A DNA stretch of 30,849 nucleotides. Origin: an uncultured Oscillospiraceae bacterium. Its GTDB lineage: Bacteria; Bacillota_A; Clostridia; Oscillospirales; Oscillospiraceae. This document shows positions 23,578 through 30,849 of this stretch, piece by piece. Position 1 is the stretch's first letter. Each line of letters starts with the position of its first letter. The stretch covers positions 1 to 30,849 of the forward strand of contig CALXDE010000002.1 in the NCBI GenBank assembly GCA_944386965.1, in the 5' to 3' direction. Position numbers and translations under genes: made by a program. Under the pieces are notes generated by a model. The model was not told where the DNA came from, made no database searches, and saw nothing but the letters and a program-made list of their open reading frames with translations.

Positions 23578-25671
23578 ATGAGCAGCAAAGTAACCGAGAT
23601 CTTTGGGAGTATGGTGTTTAACGAGGAGGTCATGCGCCAGCGGCTGTCCGGCGCCAGCTATCAGGGGTGGAAGACCTGCATCGCCGAGGGCAGGCCCCTG
23701 ACCCTGGAGATCGCCAACGAGATCGCCAACGCCATGAAGGACTGGGCCCTCGAGAAGGGGGCTACCCATTACACCCACTGGTTCCAGCCCATGACTGGCG
23801 TCACCGCGGAGAAGCACGACAGCTTCATCACCCCCATTGAGCAGGGCAAGGTGATGATGCTCTTCTCCGGCAAGGAGCTGGTGCGGGGTGAGCCCGACGC
23901 CTCCTCCTTCCCCTCCGGCGGACTGCGGGCCACCTTTGAGGCCCGGGGTTATACCGCCTGGGACCCCACCGCCTTTGCCTTCATCAAGGACGGAAGTCTC
24001 TGCATCCCCACGGTGTTCTGTTCTTACGGCGGACACGCCCTGGACAAGAAGACCCCGCTCCTGCGCTCCATGGATGAGCTCAGCCGCCAGGCGGTGCGCA
24101 TCCTGAAGCTGTTTGGAAATACCGACGTCAAACGGGTGACCCCTCAGGTTGGCCCGGAACAGGAGTACTTCCTCATCGACAAGTCTGTCTACGAGCAGCG
24201 GGAGGACCTGATCCTCACCGGCCGCACCCTCTTTGGCGCCCGCCCGCCCAAGGGACAGGAGCTGGATGACCACTACTTCGGCTCCATCAAGCCCCGCATT
24301 GCCGCGTATATGGCGGAGCTGGACGAGGAGCTGTGGAAGCTGGGCGTGCTGGCCAAGACCAAGCATAACGAGGTGGCTCCGGCGCAGCACGAGCTGGCCC
24401 CTATCTATACCGACGCCAACACCGCCTGCGACCACAACCAGCTGACCATGGAGCTGATGAAGCGGGTGGCCGGCCGCCACGGCATGGTGTGCCTGCTCCA
24501 CGAGAAGCCCTTTGCCGGGGTCAACGGCTCGGGCAAGCACAACAACTGGTCCCTGAGCACCGACACCGGCCTCAACCGCTTCCGGCCCGGCTCCACCCCC
24601 AGTCAGAACGCCCGGTTCCTGCTGTTCCTGGCGGCGTTTATCAAGGGTGTGGATGAGTACCAGGAGCTGCTGCGCAGCACGGTGGCCATCCCCGGCAACG
24701 ACCACCGCCTGGGCGCCCAGGAGGCGCCGCCGGCCATCCTCTCCATCTTCCTGGGGGACGAGCTGGAGGCTGTGGTGGACTCCATTATCCAGGGTACGGA
24801 GTACCAGGAGGCGGGCAAGCGGACGCTGAACATCGGCGTGGACTCCCTGCCCCAGATTCCCCTGGACAACACCGACCGCAACCGCACCAGCCCCCTGGCT
24901 TTCACCGGAAACAAGTTCGAGTTCCGCATGCTGGGCTCCAGCCAGTCCATCTCCGGACCCAACATCGCCCTGAATACCATCATGGCCGAGGAACTCAGCC
25001 AGTTCGCTGATGAGCTGGAGGCGGCTGATGATTTCAATGAGGCGCTCAACAGGCTGATCAAGGAAACCTTCACCGCCCATCAGCGCATCATCTTCAACGG
25101 CAACGGCTACGAGGATGCCTGGGTGGAGGAGGCGGAGAAGCGGGGCCTGGCCAACCTGCGGTGCACCGCCGATGCCCTGAAGTGCTATCTGCTGCCCAAG
25201 AATGTGGCGCTCTTTGAAAAGCACGGCATATACACCCGACAGGAATTCACCGCCCGCAGTGAGATCCACTTTGAGAACTACTGTAAAGTGATCGGCATTG
25301 AGGCCAACACCATGGTGGACATGGTCAAGCGGGACATCTATCCGGCGGTGTGCGCCTTTATGACGGAGGTGGCAAACACCATCACCACCAAGCGGGCCGC
25401 GCTGGAGGACATCGACTGTTCCACCGAGGAGAAGCTGCTGCGCACCCTGTCGGGGTACAGCAAGGCGCTGATGGGGGCCTGTGAGGAGTTGGAAAACGCC
25501 ATCGTCAAGGTGCCCCGGGGCAGCCTTGCCGAGGAGGCTCACTACTACCGGTACACGGTCTTTGCCACCATGGAAAAGGTCCGCGCCGCTGCCGACGCGC
25601 TGGAGGTCATCACCAGCGCGGAGTTCTGGCCCTACCCCTCCTATGCGGAGATCCTGTTCAGCATCAAATAA
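23578..25671 (+). CDS. glnN: Glutamine synthetase, type III
   Basis: This 697-residue protein is a type III glutamine synthetase, which forms glutamine from glutamate, ammonia and ATP and works as a large double-ring dodecamer. The length (about 700) and the motif EVAPAQHELAP (265-275) are typical of GSIII and distinguish it from the ~450-residue GSI. Other landmarks are GPEQEY (192-197), with metal-binding glutamates, and NGSGKHNNWS (316-325). AGGAGG precedes the ATG, and a small hairpin TGCCGC/GCGGCA (23547-23561) sits just upstream of it. No terminator separates it from asnB, so it is probably under the same asparagine T-box. That is a notable arrangement, since GS genes are usually controlled by nitrogen status. 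Confidence 0.96.
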   Translation: MSSKVTEIFGSMVFNEEVMRQRLSGASYQGWKTCIAEGRPLTLEIANEIANAMKDWALEKGATHYTHWFQPMTGVTAEKHDSFITPIEQGKVMMLFSGKELVRGEPDASSFPSGGLRATFEARGYTAWDPTAFAFIKDGSLCIPTVFCSYGGHALDKKTPLLRSMDELSRQAVRILKLFGNTDVKRVTPQVGPEQEYFLIDKSVYEQREDLILTGRTLFGARPPKGQELDDHYFGSIKPRIAAYMAELDEELWKLGVLAKTKHNEVAPAQHELAPIYTDANTACDHNQLTMELMKRVAGRHGMVCLLHEKPFAGVNGSGKHNNWSLSTDTGLNRFRPGSTPSQNARFLLFLAAFIKGVDEYQELLRSTVAIPGNDHRLGAQEAPPAILSIFLGDELEAVVDSIIQGTEYQEAGKRTLNIGVDSLPQIPLDNTDRNRTSPLAFTGNKFEFRMLGSSQSISGPNIALNTIMAEELSQFADELEAADDFNEALNRLIKETFTAHQRIIFNGNGYEDAWVEEAEKRGLANLRCTADALKCYLLPKNVALFEKHGIYTRQEFTARSEIHFENYCKVIGIEANTMVDMVKRDIYPAVCAFMTEVANTITTKRAALEDIDCSTEEKLLRTLSGYSKALMGACEELENAIVKVPRGSLAEEAHYYRYTVFATMEKVRAAADALEVITSAEFWPYPSYAEILFSIK

Positions 25672-25695
25672 GCCCGCGTCCCACAGAGAGCGGAA

Positions 25696-25728
25696 AACGC
25701 CCCCTCCGGCCCAGCCGGAGGGGGCGTT
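25696..25728. terminator. Bidirectional terminator between glnN and proC
   Basis: A 15-bp stem AACGCCCCCTCCGGC (25696-25710) / GCCGGAGGGGGCGTT (25714-25728) has a CCA loop. On the minus strand it is followed by TTCCGC after GTTTT. It can serve both the glutamine synthetase operon and the convergent proline operon. Confidence 0.85.
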
Positions 25729-25764
25729 CACTTTCAAAAGGACCATCGGGAGGGCAATCTCTCC

Positions 25765-26571
25765 TCAGCCCAGTTCCTTGCCCCGCTGCCAGGCGGCAAT
25801 GACCGCGTCCATCATGGCCCCGCGGACACCCCGCTGCTCCAGGACGCGAACACCCTGGATGGTGGACCCGCCGGGACTGCACACCTGATCCTTCAGCACG
25901 CCGGGGTGGAGGCCGGTTTCCAGCGCCAGCTTGCCGGTGCCCTCGATCATCTGGGCGGCATAGAGCAGAGCCTTGGCCCGGGGCAGACCGCAGGCCACGC
26001 CGCCGTCCGCAAGCCCCTCCAGGATCTGGAGGATGTAGGCGCCGCCGCATCCGGCAATGGCGGTGGCCGCCTCGATGAGGGACTCATCCAGGGGGTCCAG
26101 AGTTCCGGAGGCGGACATATAGTGGAGGAATTTCTCCAGGTCCTCCTGGGTGACGGCGTCGTTGGCGGTATAGTTGGTAAGTCCGGCGCCCACGGCGCAG
26201 GGTGTGTTGGGCATGATGCGGATGACGGGGAAATTTCCGCCGGCCAGGACGGCGATCTTCTCCATGGTGAGGCCGGCAGCCATGGATACCAGGATGAAGG
26301 AGTCCCGGCGGGACCGCAAAATCGCTTGCAGAGGGGCCAGGGTACCCGCCATCATCTGGGGCTTCACGCCGAGAAAAATGTATTTACACTGGGCGGCGAC
26401 CTCCTCGTTGGTGCCCACAGCGCAGCCGAAGCGCCCGGCCAGGGCTTCCGCCTTGGCCCGGGTGCGGTTGGCAAGCAGCACGCTGCCCGGGTCGGCAATC
26501 TTGCAGACCGCCTGCACCAGAGCGCCGCCCATGTTTCCGGTTCCGACAAATCCCAATTCGTAAGTTGACAT
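25765..26571 (-). CDS. proC: Pyrroline-5-carboxylate reductase
   Basis: ProC catalyses the last step of proline synthesis, NAD(P)H-dependent reduction of pyrroline-5-carboxylate. The 268-residue protein begins with the Rossmann loop GFVGTGNMGGA. Family blocks follow: FLGVKPQ, VIRIMPNTPCAVGAG, and the C-terminal signature DQVCSPGGSTIQGV. The ATG at 26571 has AAGGAG six bases upstream. It is the last gene of the minus-strand proline operon, 29 bases after proA, and ends before a shared terminator. With proB and proA the window holds the full glutamate-to-proline route. Confidence 0.96.
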   Translation of the reverse strand: MSTYELGFVGTGNMGGALVQAVCKIADPGSVLLANRTRAKAEALAGRFGCAVGTNEEVAAQCKYIFLGVKPQMMAGTLAPLQAILRSRRDSFILVSMAAGLTMEKIAVLAGGNFPVIRIMPNTPCAVGAGLTNYTANDAVTQEDLEKFLHYMSASGTLDPLDESLIEAATAIAGCGGAYILQILEGLADGGVACGLPRAKALLYAAQMIEGTGKLALETGLHPGVLKDQVCSPGGSTIQGVRVLEQRGVRGAMMDAVIAAWQRGKELG

Positions 26572-26600
26572 AATCTTCTCCTTCTTCCCGGACGCGGCGG

Positions 26601-27830
26601 TCAGCGGACCTGACCGTCGCCGGTGATGATATACTTATAAGTGCACAATTCCTCCAGCCCCATGGGCCCCCGGGCGTGGAGCTTCTGGGTAGAAATGCCC
26701 ATCTCGCACCCCAGGCCAAACTCTCCACCGTCGGTAAAGCGGGTGGAGGCGTTCCAGTACACGGCGGCGCTGTCCACCGAGCGGAGGAACGTGTGGGCAG
26801 CGGTGGAGTTTCGGGTGATGATGGCGTCGCTGTGGCCGGTGGAGTGCTCCGCGATGTGGGCGATGGCCTCCTCCAGGCCGTCCACCACCTTCACCGCCAG
26901 GATGTAGTCCAGAAACTCCGTGTCGAAGTCCATGTCTCCGGCGGGTGTGCCGGGGATGATGGCCGCCGCCCGGCGGCACAGCCGCAGCTCCACCTGGGGG
27001 ATGCGGGCTTTCAGCCGGGGGAGAAACGCCTCGGCAACATCCCTGTGAACCAGCAGGACCTCCTCGGCGTTGCACACACTGGGCCGGCTGGTCTTGGCGT
27101 TTTCTACGATGGCAAGGGCCATGTCCAGGTCGGCGTCAGCGTCCACATAGACGTGGCAGATGCCGGTGCCCGTCTCGATGACGTTCACCGTGGCGTTCTC
27201 CACGCAGGCGCGGATCAGCCCGGCCCCGCCCCGGGGAATCAGCAGGTCCACCAGCCCCACGGCGGTCATCAGCTCATTGGCGCTCTGGCGGGTGGTGTCC
27301 TCCACCAGTCCGAGGGCCTCCCGGGGCAGTCCCGCTCGCTCCATCCCCAGGTGCAGGGCATCCACGATGGCCGCGGCGGAGCGGTGGGCCTCCTTGCCGC
27401 AGCGCAGGACACAGGCGCTGCCGGCCTTCAGGGCCAGGGCGGCGGCGTCGCTGGTGACATTGGGACGGCTCTCGTAGATGATGGCGATAACCCCCATGGG
27501 CACCGCCGTTTTTTCAATGCGCAGGCCGTTGGGCCGGTCTACCCGCCGCAGCACCTGCCCCACCGGGTCGGGGAGGGCGGCTACCTGGCGGATGCCCTCG
27601 GCCATGCCGGAAATGCGGCTCTCGCTGAGGGCCAGCCGGTCCAGCATCACATCGCTGATGCGGCCCCGGGCAGCCTCCAGGTCCAGGGTGTTGGCGGTGA
27701 GAATGGAGGCCGACCGGGCCTCCAGCGCCTCCGCCATGGCCAGCAGCGCCTGGTTTTTCTGCCCGGCAGAGGCGGCGGCCATGGCGGCCTTGGCGCGCTT
27801 TGCCTGTTCCAGGAGTTCAAATGTGGTCAT
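26601..27830 (-). CDS. proA: Glutamate-5-semialdehyde dehydrogenase (gamma-glutamyl phosphate reductase)
   Basis: ProA reduces gamma-glutamyl phosphate with NADPH to glutamate semialdehyde, the second proline step. The 409-residue protein belongs to the aldehyde dehydrogenase superfamily. Conserved blocks include [18 protein letters not shown] (113-130), [10 protein letters not shown] and [14 protein letters not shown], with the catalytic cysteine Cys253 in [14 protein letters not shown]. The C-terminal [13 protein letters not shown] and [17 protein letters not shown] blocks are typical. GGGAGG lies six bases before the ATG at 27830. It is cotranscribed after the hydrolase gene (12-base gap) and before proC. 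Confidence 0.97.
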   Translation of the reverse strand: MTTFELLEQAKRAKAAMAAASAGQKNQALLAMAEALEARSASILTANTLDLEAARGRISDVMLDRLALSESRISGMAEGIRQVAALPDPVGQVLRRVDRPNGLRIEKTAVPMGVIAIIYESRPNVTSDAAALALKAGSACVLRCGKEAHRSAAAIVDALHLGMERAGLPREALGLVEDTTRQSANELMTAVGLVDLLIPRGGAGLIRACVENATVNVIETGTGICHVYVDADADLDMALAIVENAKTSRPSVCNAEEVLLVHRDVAEAFLPRLKARIPQVELRLCRRAAAIIPGTPAGDMDFDTEFLDYILAVKVVDGLEEAIAHIAEHSTGHSDAIITRNSTAAHTFLRSVDSAAVYWNASTRFTDGGEFGLGCEMGISTQKLHARGPMGLEELCTYKYIITGDGQVR

Positions 27831-27842
27831 AACAATCCTCCC

Positions 27843-28682
27843 TTAGTGATGTTCCGCGACCGGCTGCAGCCAGGTCGTGATTTTTTTGGCGATAAGGTCC
27901 GGGGCGAGCTGGTACAGGTTGTGAGGCAGGTCCAGCAGCAGATGCTCCCCGTAGACCATGTTTCTCAGAAAATCCAGGCCGTGTTTCCGCCAGAGAGCTT
28001 CCGGCATGGAGGTGCCCCGGCCGTTGGAGAGGAAGAACAGGGTGGGAAGCGAGCGGGGCAGCGGCGCGGCGGCGATGGCGGCCAGATTCTCCGGAAGAGC
28101 CCGGGCCTCCGCCAGCCAGACCGGGCCGGCAAAATTGCGCAGGGCCCTGGCCTCCTGGTCCGCGCGGCGCTCCGGGGGAATATCCAGCCGGCGAAACAGC
28201 TGCCTGCAGTAGCGGTCGGCGGCGAGCTTCCGCAAAAGAGGCTTCTGGGAGAGGGCGGTGAGCTGGCGGAGGGCCCTGGCTCTGTCAAAGTCCCGATAGC
28301 TCTCCGGCGTGGCCGGGTCGATGCCGATGAGGGCCGACACCTCCTCGGGGTAGTGCTGCGCCCAGTATAGCGCCTCCAGAAATCCCATGCTGTGGGCGGC
28401 CAGCGCCACTGGAAATGGCACATCCAGAGCGGCCAGGGCCTCCCGGTATTCCGCCACAACCTGTTGAAGATCCCGGGGCTGATTGGTGGCGTCGCTGCCG
28501 CCATAGCCGAATTTCTCCAGCAAAACCACCTGGAAATTCGCGGCCAGCGCCTTGATCAGAGGGCGGTATTCCAGCTGGGGGAGGGGGATACAGGAGCCGG
28601 AGAGGAGGACGATGGCCGCCTCTCCGCCGCCCAGCAGGCAGGCGTGCATCCGCCGGCCCCGGACGGCGACATCCCGGTTCAT
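27843..28682 (-). CDS. Alpha/beta-hydrolase fold protein inside the proline operon
   Basis: This 279-residue protein looks like an alpha/beta hydrolase. An early VVLLEKFGYGGSD strand and turn is followed by the nucleophile elbow AAHSMGFLEA with Ser98. That reads AHSMG instead of the canonical GxSxG, keeping the serine and the last glycine. His254 in LLDLPHNLY is a candidate catalytic histidine. The acid residue is not pinned down. The start ATG at 28682 overlaps the proB stop by four bases (ATGA), so it is probably translationally coupled to proB. Longer upstream frames are only readings over proB. No role in proline synthesis is known for such an enzyme. Ester, peptide or lactone hydrolysis are all possible. 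Confidence 0.8.
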   Translation of the reverse strand: MNRDVAVRGRRMHACLLGGGEAAIVLLSGSCIPLPQLEYRPLIKALAANFQVVLLEKFGYGGSDATNQPRDLQQVVAEYREALAALDVPFPVALAAHSMGFLEALYWAQHYPEEVSALIGIDPATPESYRDFDRARALRQLTALSQKPLLRKLAADRYCRQLFRRLDIPPERRADQEARALRNFAGPVWLAEARALPENLAAIAAAPLPRSLPTLFFLSNGRGTSMPEALWRKHGLDFLRNMVYGEHLLLDLPHNLYQLAPDLIAKKITTWLQPVAEHH

Positions 28683-29461
28683 CGCGCGTCCTCCTCCCGC
28701 CTGCCTAGGAAGCGGGTGCCCACGTTCTCCCCGTCGGCAATGCGGTACAGGTCGCCGGGGCGGATGCCGTTGGTGATGATCATGTCGCACCCGGCCTCCA
28801 TGCACAGCTGGGCGGCCTTGAGCTTGGTCACCATGCCGCCGGTGCCCAGCTCGCTGCCGCTGCCTCCGGCCAGGGCCAGGATCTTCGGCGTCAGCTCGGT
28901 GACCAGGGGGATCAGGGTGGCGTCGGGGTCCTTGTGGGGATCGGCGGTGTAGAGCCCCTCGATGTCGCTCATAAGCACCAGCAGGTCCGCGTGGATGTTC
29001 ACCGCCACAATGGCCCCCAGGGTATCGTTGTCCCCCACGGCGATCTCCGCCGTGGCCACGGTGTCATTTTCATTGATTACCGGCAGGGCTCCCATCTCCA
29101 GCAGGCGGAACATGGTGTTCTGGAAGTTCCGGTGGCGCTGTTCGTCCTCCACATCTGAGCCCGTCAGCAGGATCTGGGCCACCGTGTGGTGGTACTCGGA
29201 GAACAGCTTGTCGTAAATATACATCAGCTCGCACTGCCCGATGGCGGCGGCAGCCTGCTTGGTGGGCATGTCGGTGGGCCTGGACTGGAGATTCATCTTC
29301 CCCACGCCCATGGCGATGGCGCCGGAGGACACCAGCACCACCTCGTGGCCGGCATTTTTCAGATCGCTCAGCACCTCGCAGAGCTTCTCTACCCGGCGGA
29401 TGTTCAGCTTGCCGGTCCCATGGGTCAGGGTGGATGTGCCCACCTTTACAACAATGCGCAT
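28679..29461 (-). CDS. proB: Glutamate 5-kinase, short form without PUA domain
   Basis: ProB phosphorylates glutamate, the first and normally proline-inhibited step of proline synthesis. The 260-residue protein has the amino-acid-kinase core: VVKVGTSTLT (4-13), VVLVSSGAIAMG (41-52), PVINENDTV (127-135), GDNDTLGAIVA (143-153) and GTGGMVTKLKAA (206-217). Many ProB proteins are about 365 residues and carry a C-terminal PUA domain. It is absent here, since the frame ends soon after FLGRRE. Short forms exist in other lineages, so this is not a truncation by mutation. The start ATG at 29461 has AGGAGG ten or so bases upstream. It is the first gene of proB-hydrolase-proA-proC. Confidence 0.94.
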   Translation of the reverse strand: MRIVVKVGTSTLTHGTGKLNIRRVEKLCEVLSDLKNAGHEVVLVSSGAIAMGVGKMNLQSRPTDMPTKQAAAAIGQCELMYIYDKLFSEYHHTVAQILLTGSDVEDEQRHRNFQNTMFRLLEMGALPVINENDTVATAEIAVGDNDTLGAIVAVNIHADLLVLMSDIEGLYTADPHKDPDATLIPLVTELTPKILALAGGSGSELGTGGMVTKLKAAQLCMEAGCDMIITNGIRPGDLYRIADGENVGTRFLGRREEDAR

Positions 29462-29495
29462 GATCTTGTCTCCTCCTGGCGCGTACTTTGGGGAC

Positions 29496-29501
29496 AGTAT
29501 A
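29496..29501 (-). promoter_or_regulatory. Extended -10 promoter of the proline operon
   Basis: Read on the minus strand, TGATATACT gives TG-A-TATACT, an extended -10 element (box at 29496-29501) about 35 bases before the proB start. No good -35 hexamer is present at 16-18 bases, as is usual for this promoter class. Confidence 0.6.
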
Positions 29502-29568
29502 TCACAAACTGAGAAAAATTGCGACGGCAAAATGGGGAATTTCCCTGGGCATTCCCGCAATTTTTTGG

Positions 29569-29574
29569 TATACT
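29569..29574 (+). promoter_or_regulatory. Extended -10 promoter of the sigma factor gene
   Basis: TGGTATACT gives TG-G-TATACT (box at 29569-29574), about 55 bases before the GTG start at 29629. The -35 position (near 29546-29551, TGGGCA) is a poor match to TTGACA. It diverges from the proB promoter, with the two -10 boxes about 70 bases apart. Confidence 0.6.
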
Positions 29575-29628
29575 GACGGCACATGGACGCACCCTTTGCG
29601 TCTTTGGGGATGAAAGGAGGAGTGGACC

Positions 29629-30186
29629 GTGGAGGATCTGCAGATCATTGATCTCTACTGGCTGCGGGACGAGCGGGCCATCCGGGAGACGGACGGGAAG
29701 TACGGTGCCTTCTGCCACCGGATCGCCATGAACATCCTGAGCAGCTTTCAGGACAGTGAGGAGTGCGTCAGCGACACCTACGGCCGCTGCTGGGACACCA
29801 TGCCGCCCCAGAGGCCCTGCTCCCTGCGCTCCTATGTGGGGCGCATCGTGCGGAATTTGTCCATCAGTCGTTACCGCGCCGCCCACGCGCAGAAGCGTTT
29901 TGCCGGGGCGGAGGTGCTCCTGAGTGAGCTGGCCGACTGCGTCCCCACGCCGGACAATGTCCAGCGAACTGTAGAGGCCGGGGAGCTGGCGGGCCTTATC
30001 AGCGCCTGGCTGGACACCCTGGAGCGGGAGGAGCGGGCTGTATTCCTGCGGCGGTACTGGAGCGGGGAGAGCGTGGCGGCGCTGGCGGAGGAGCTGGGAC
30101 TGCGGCCCAACGCTCTGACCAAGCGGTTGCTGCGGCTGCGGGAGCAGCTGCGGCGGTATCTGGAGGAGAGGGGGGTGACGGTATGA
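29629..30186 (+). CDS. RNA polymerase sigma factor, sigma-70 family (ECF-like)
   Basis: This 185-residue protein has the two-domain plan of an ECF sigma factor. Region 2 (about 15-85) carries DSEECVSDTYGRCWD and SYVGRIVRNLSISRYR, which recognises the -10 element. After a linker, region 4 (about 125-175) contains the helix-turn-helix ESVAALAEELGLRPNALTKR for the -35 element. The GTG start at 29629 has AGGAGG eight bases upstream. The stop overlaps the next ATG by four bases (ATGA), so both proteins should be made together. The downstream single-pass membrane protein is a probable anti-sigma factor. The regulon is not deducible here. Confidence 0.88.
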   Translation: MEDLQIIDLYWLRDERAIRETDGKYGAFCHRIAMNILSSFQDSEECVSDTYGRCWDTMPPQRPCSLRSYVGRIVRNLSISRYRAAHAQKRFAGAEVLLSELADCVPTPDNVQRTVEAGELAGLISAWLDTLEREERAVFLRRYWSGESVAALAEELGLRPNALTKRLLRLREQLRRYLEERGVTV

Positions 30187-30849
30187 GCGGCGCGGAGAAG
30201 TTTTTTGACGCCATTACGGAGGTCCGGGAGGATCTGCTGGAGGAGGCCCTGGACTACCGCTTCACCAAAAGGAAGGCCATCCCCTGGCAGCGGTACGCGG
30301 GCCTGGCGGCGTGCCTGGCCCTGGTGGTGTGCATCGGATACCTGGCGGCGAACCTCCGCATGGGCGGCATGGATGCTGCCGCCGGCAACAGCACCGGCAG
30401 CGGCAATGGCACGGTGACCGATGGGGCAGACGCCGGCGGCGACACCGCTGACGGCGCGGCGCCGGAGGACAGCGATACCACCGGCGACAGTGCCATGCCC
30501 CCGCCCAACGACGCCGGCGGCGCTGGCGAGAGCGGGGCGGCAATTGGAAGCGCGGTGCCGGCTCTCTCCCTGGCGGAGGCCGTGGAGGGCATCACGGCGG
30601 AGCGGACGCTGACCCTGGAGTTCGCTCCGGACGGCACCGTGTACGCCACGGACGTCTACACCCTCGCCAACGCCGGGACGGAGCCGGTGACGGTGGCCCT
30701 GGCCTTTGACGACGCGGCCGCCTCCTGCACCGTGGACGGCGTGTCGGTGGAGGATGGGGCCCATGTGTCCCTGCTGAAGGCCGGGGCGAGCGCGGAGATC
30801 GTCCTGCGCAGCAAAGCGGCGGTGGAGGGGGACACCCTGGCCCTGGATT
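30183..30849 (+). CDS. Membrane protein, probable anti-sigma factor (3' truncated by window)
   Basis: The frame opens at the ATG overlapping the sigma-factor stop and stays open to the window end, giving 222 residues so far. A short N-terminal cytoplasmic part (about 1-37, FFDAITEVREDLLEEALDY) precedes one membrane segment (about 38-55, YAGLAACLALVVCIGYLAA). An acidic, glycine-, serine-, threonine- and proline-rich stretch (about 60-125) follows, and then a beta-rich region with Thr/Val strands (VTVALAFDDAAASCTVDG). This topology, and the coupling to a sigma gene, fit an anti-sigma factor or surface sensor, but no zinc-binding anti-sigma motif was seen. The end of the gene lies outside the window. 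Confidence 0.75.
   Translation, partial: MSGAEKFFDAITEVREDLLEEALDYRFTKRKAIPWQRYAGLAACLALVVCIGYLAANLRMGGMDAAAGNSTGSGNGTVTDGADAGGDTADGAAPEDSDTTGDSAMPPPNDAGGAGESGAAIGSAVPALSLAEAVEGITAERTLTLEFAPDGTVYATDVYTLANAGTEPVTVALAFDDAAASCTVDGVSVEDGAHVSLLKAGASAEIVLRSKAAVEGDTLALD

Overview
The window looks like chromosomal DNA from a GC-rich, Gram-positive gut-type anaerobe of the class Clostridia, most plausibly Oscillospiraceae. The sequence shows a T-box leader, RNase Y, a type III glutamine synthetase, AGGAGG-type ribosome binding sites, TTGACA/TATAAT-like promoters and a split two-subunit transketolase. The family assignment is inference, because no rRNA or marker tree is available here. No insertion sequence, phage gene, CRISPR array, tRNA or rRNA was seen.

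Layout. Positions 1-4990 (+) hold an arginine operon, argC (5' end cut by the window edge)-argJ-argB-argD-argF, ending in a bidirectional terminator. Positions 5052-12711 (-) hold a four-gene operon: a 1610-residue multidomain protein (HD hydrolase, helical repeats, nucleotidylyltransferase, probable GNAT-like domain, phosphoribosyltransferase-like domain), a divergent lactate/malate-dehydrogenase-like protein, a flavodoxin-fold protein with a cysteine cluster, and a GNAT acetyltransferase. This is the most novel-looking part of the window. Positions 12712-13298 are a divergent promoter region with a long leader.

Positions 13299-19445 (+) hold six sugar or polyol metabolism genes: two zinc dehydrogenases, a TIM-barrel isomerase/epimerase, a D-2-hydroxyacid dehydrogenase and the two transketolase halves. 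There is no kinase, transporter or regulator among them. Their strong CGC/CGT and AAG codon preference suggests high expression. Positions 19743-21299 hold rny (RNase Y) with its own promoter and terminator. Positions 21567-25728 hold an asparagine-specific T-box leader (specifier AAC, acceptor-matching TGGC) driving asnB and a type III glutamine synthetase. Positions 25765-29461 (-) hold a proline operon, proB-alpha/beta hydrolase-proA-proC. Positions 29629-30849 (+) hold an ECF-like sigma factor and an overlapping membrane protein, cut by the window edge, that is probably its anti-sigma partner.

Taken together, the arginine, proline, asparagine and glutamine blocks make this a nitrogen and amino-acid biosynthesis neighbourhood. 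An uncharacterised nucleotide/NAD-like metabolism operon and an unassigned carbohydrate pathway sit between them.
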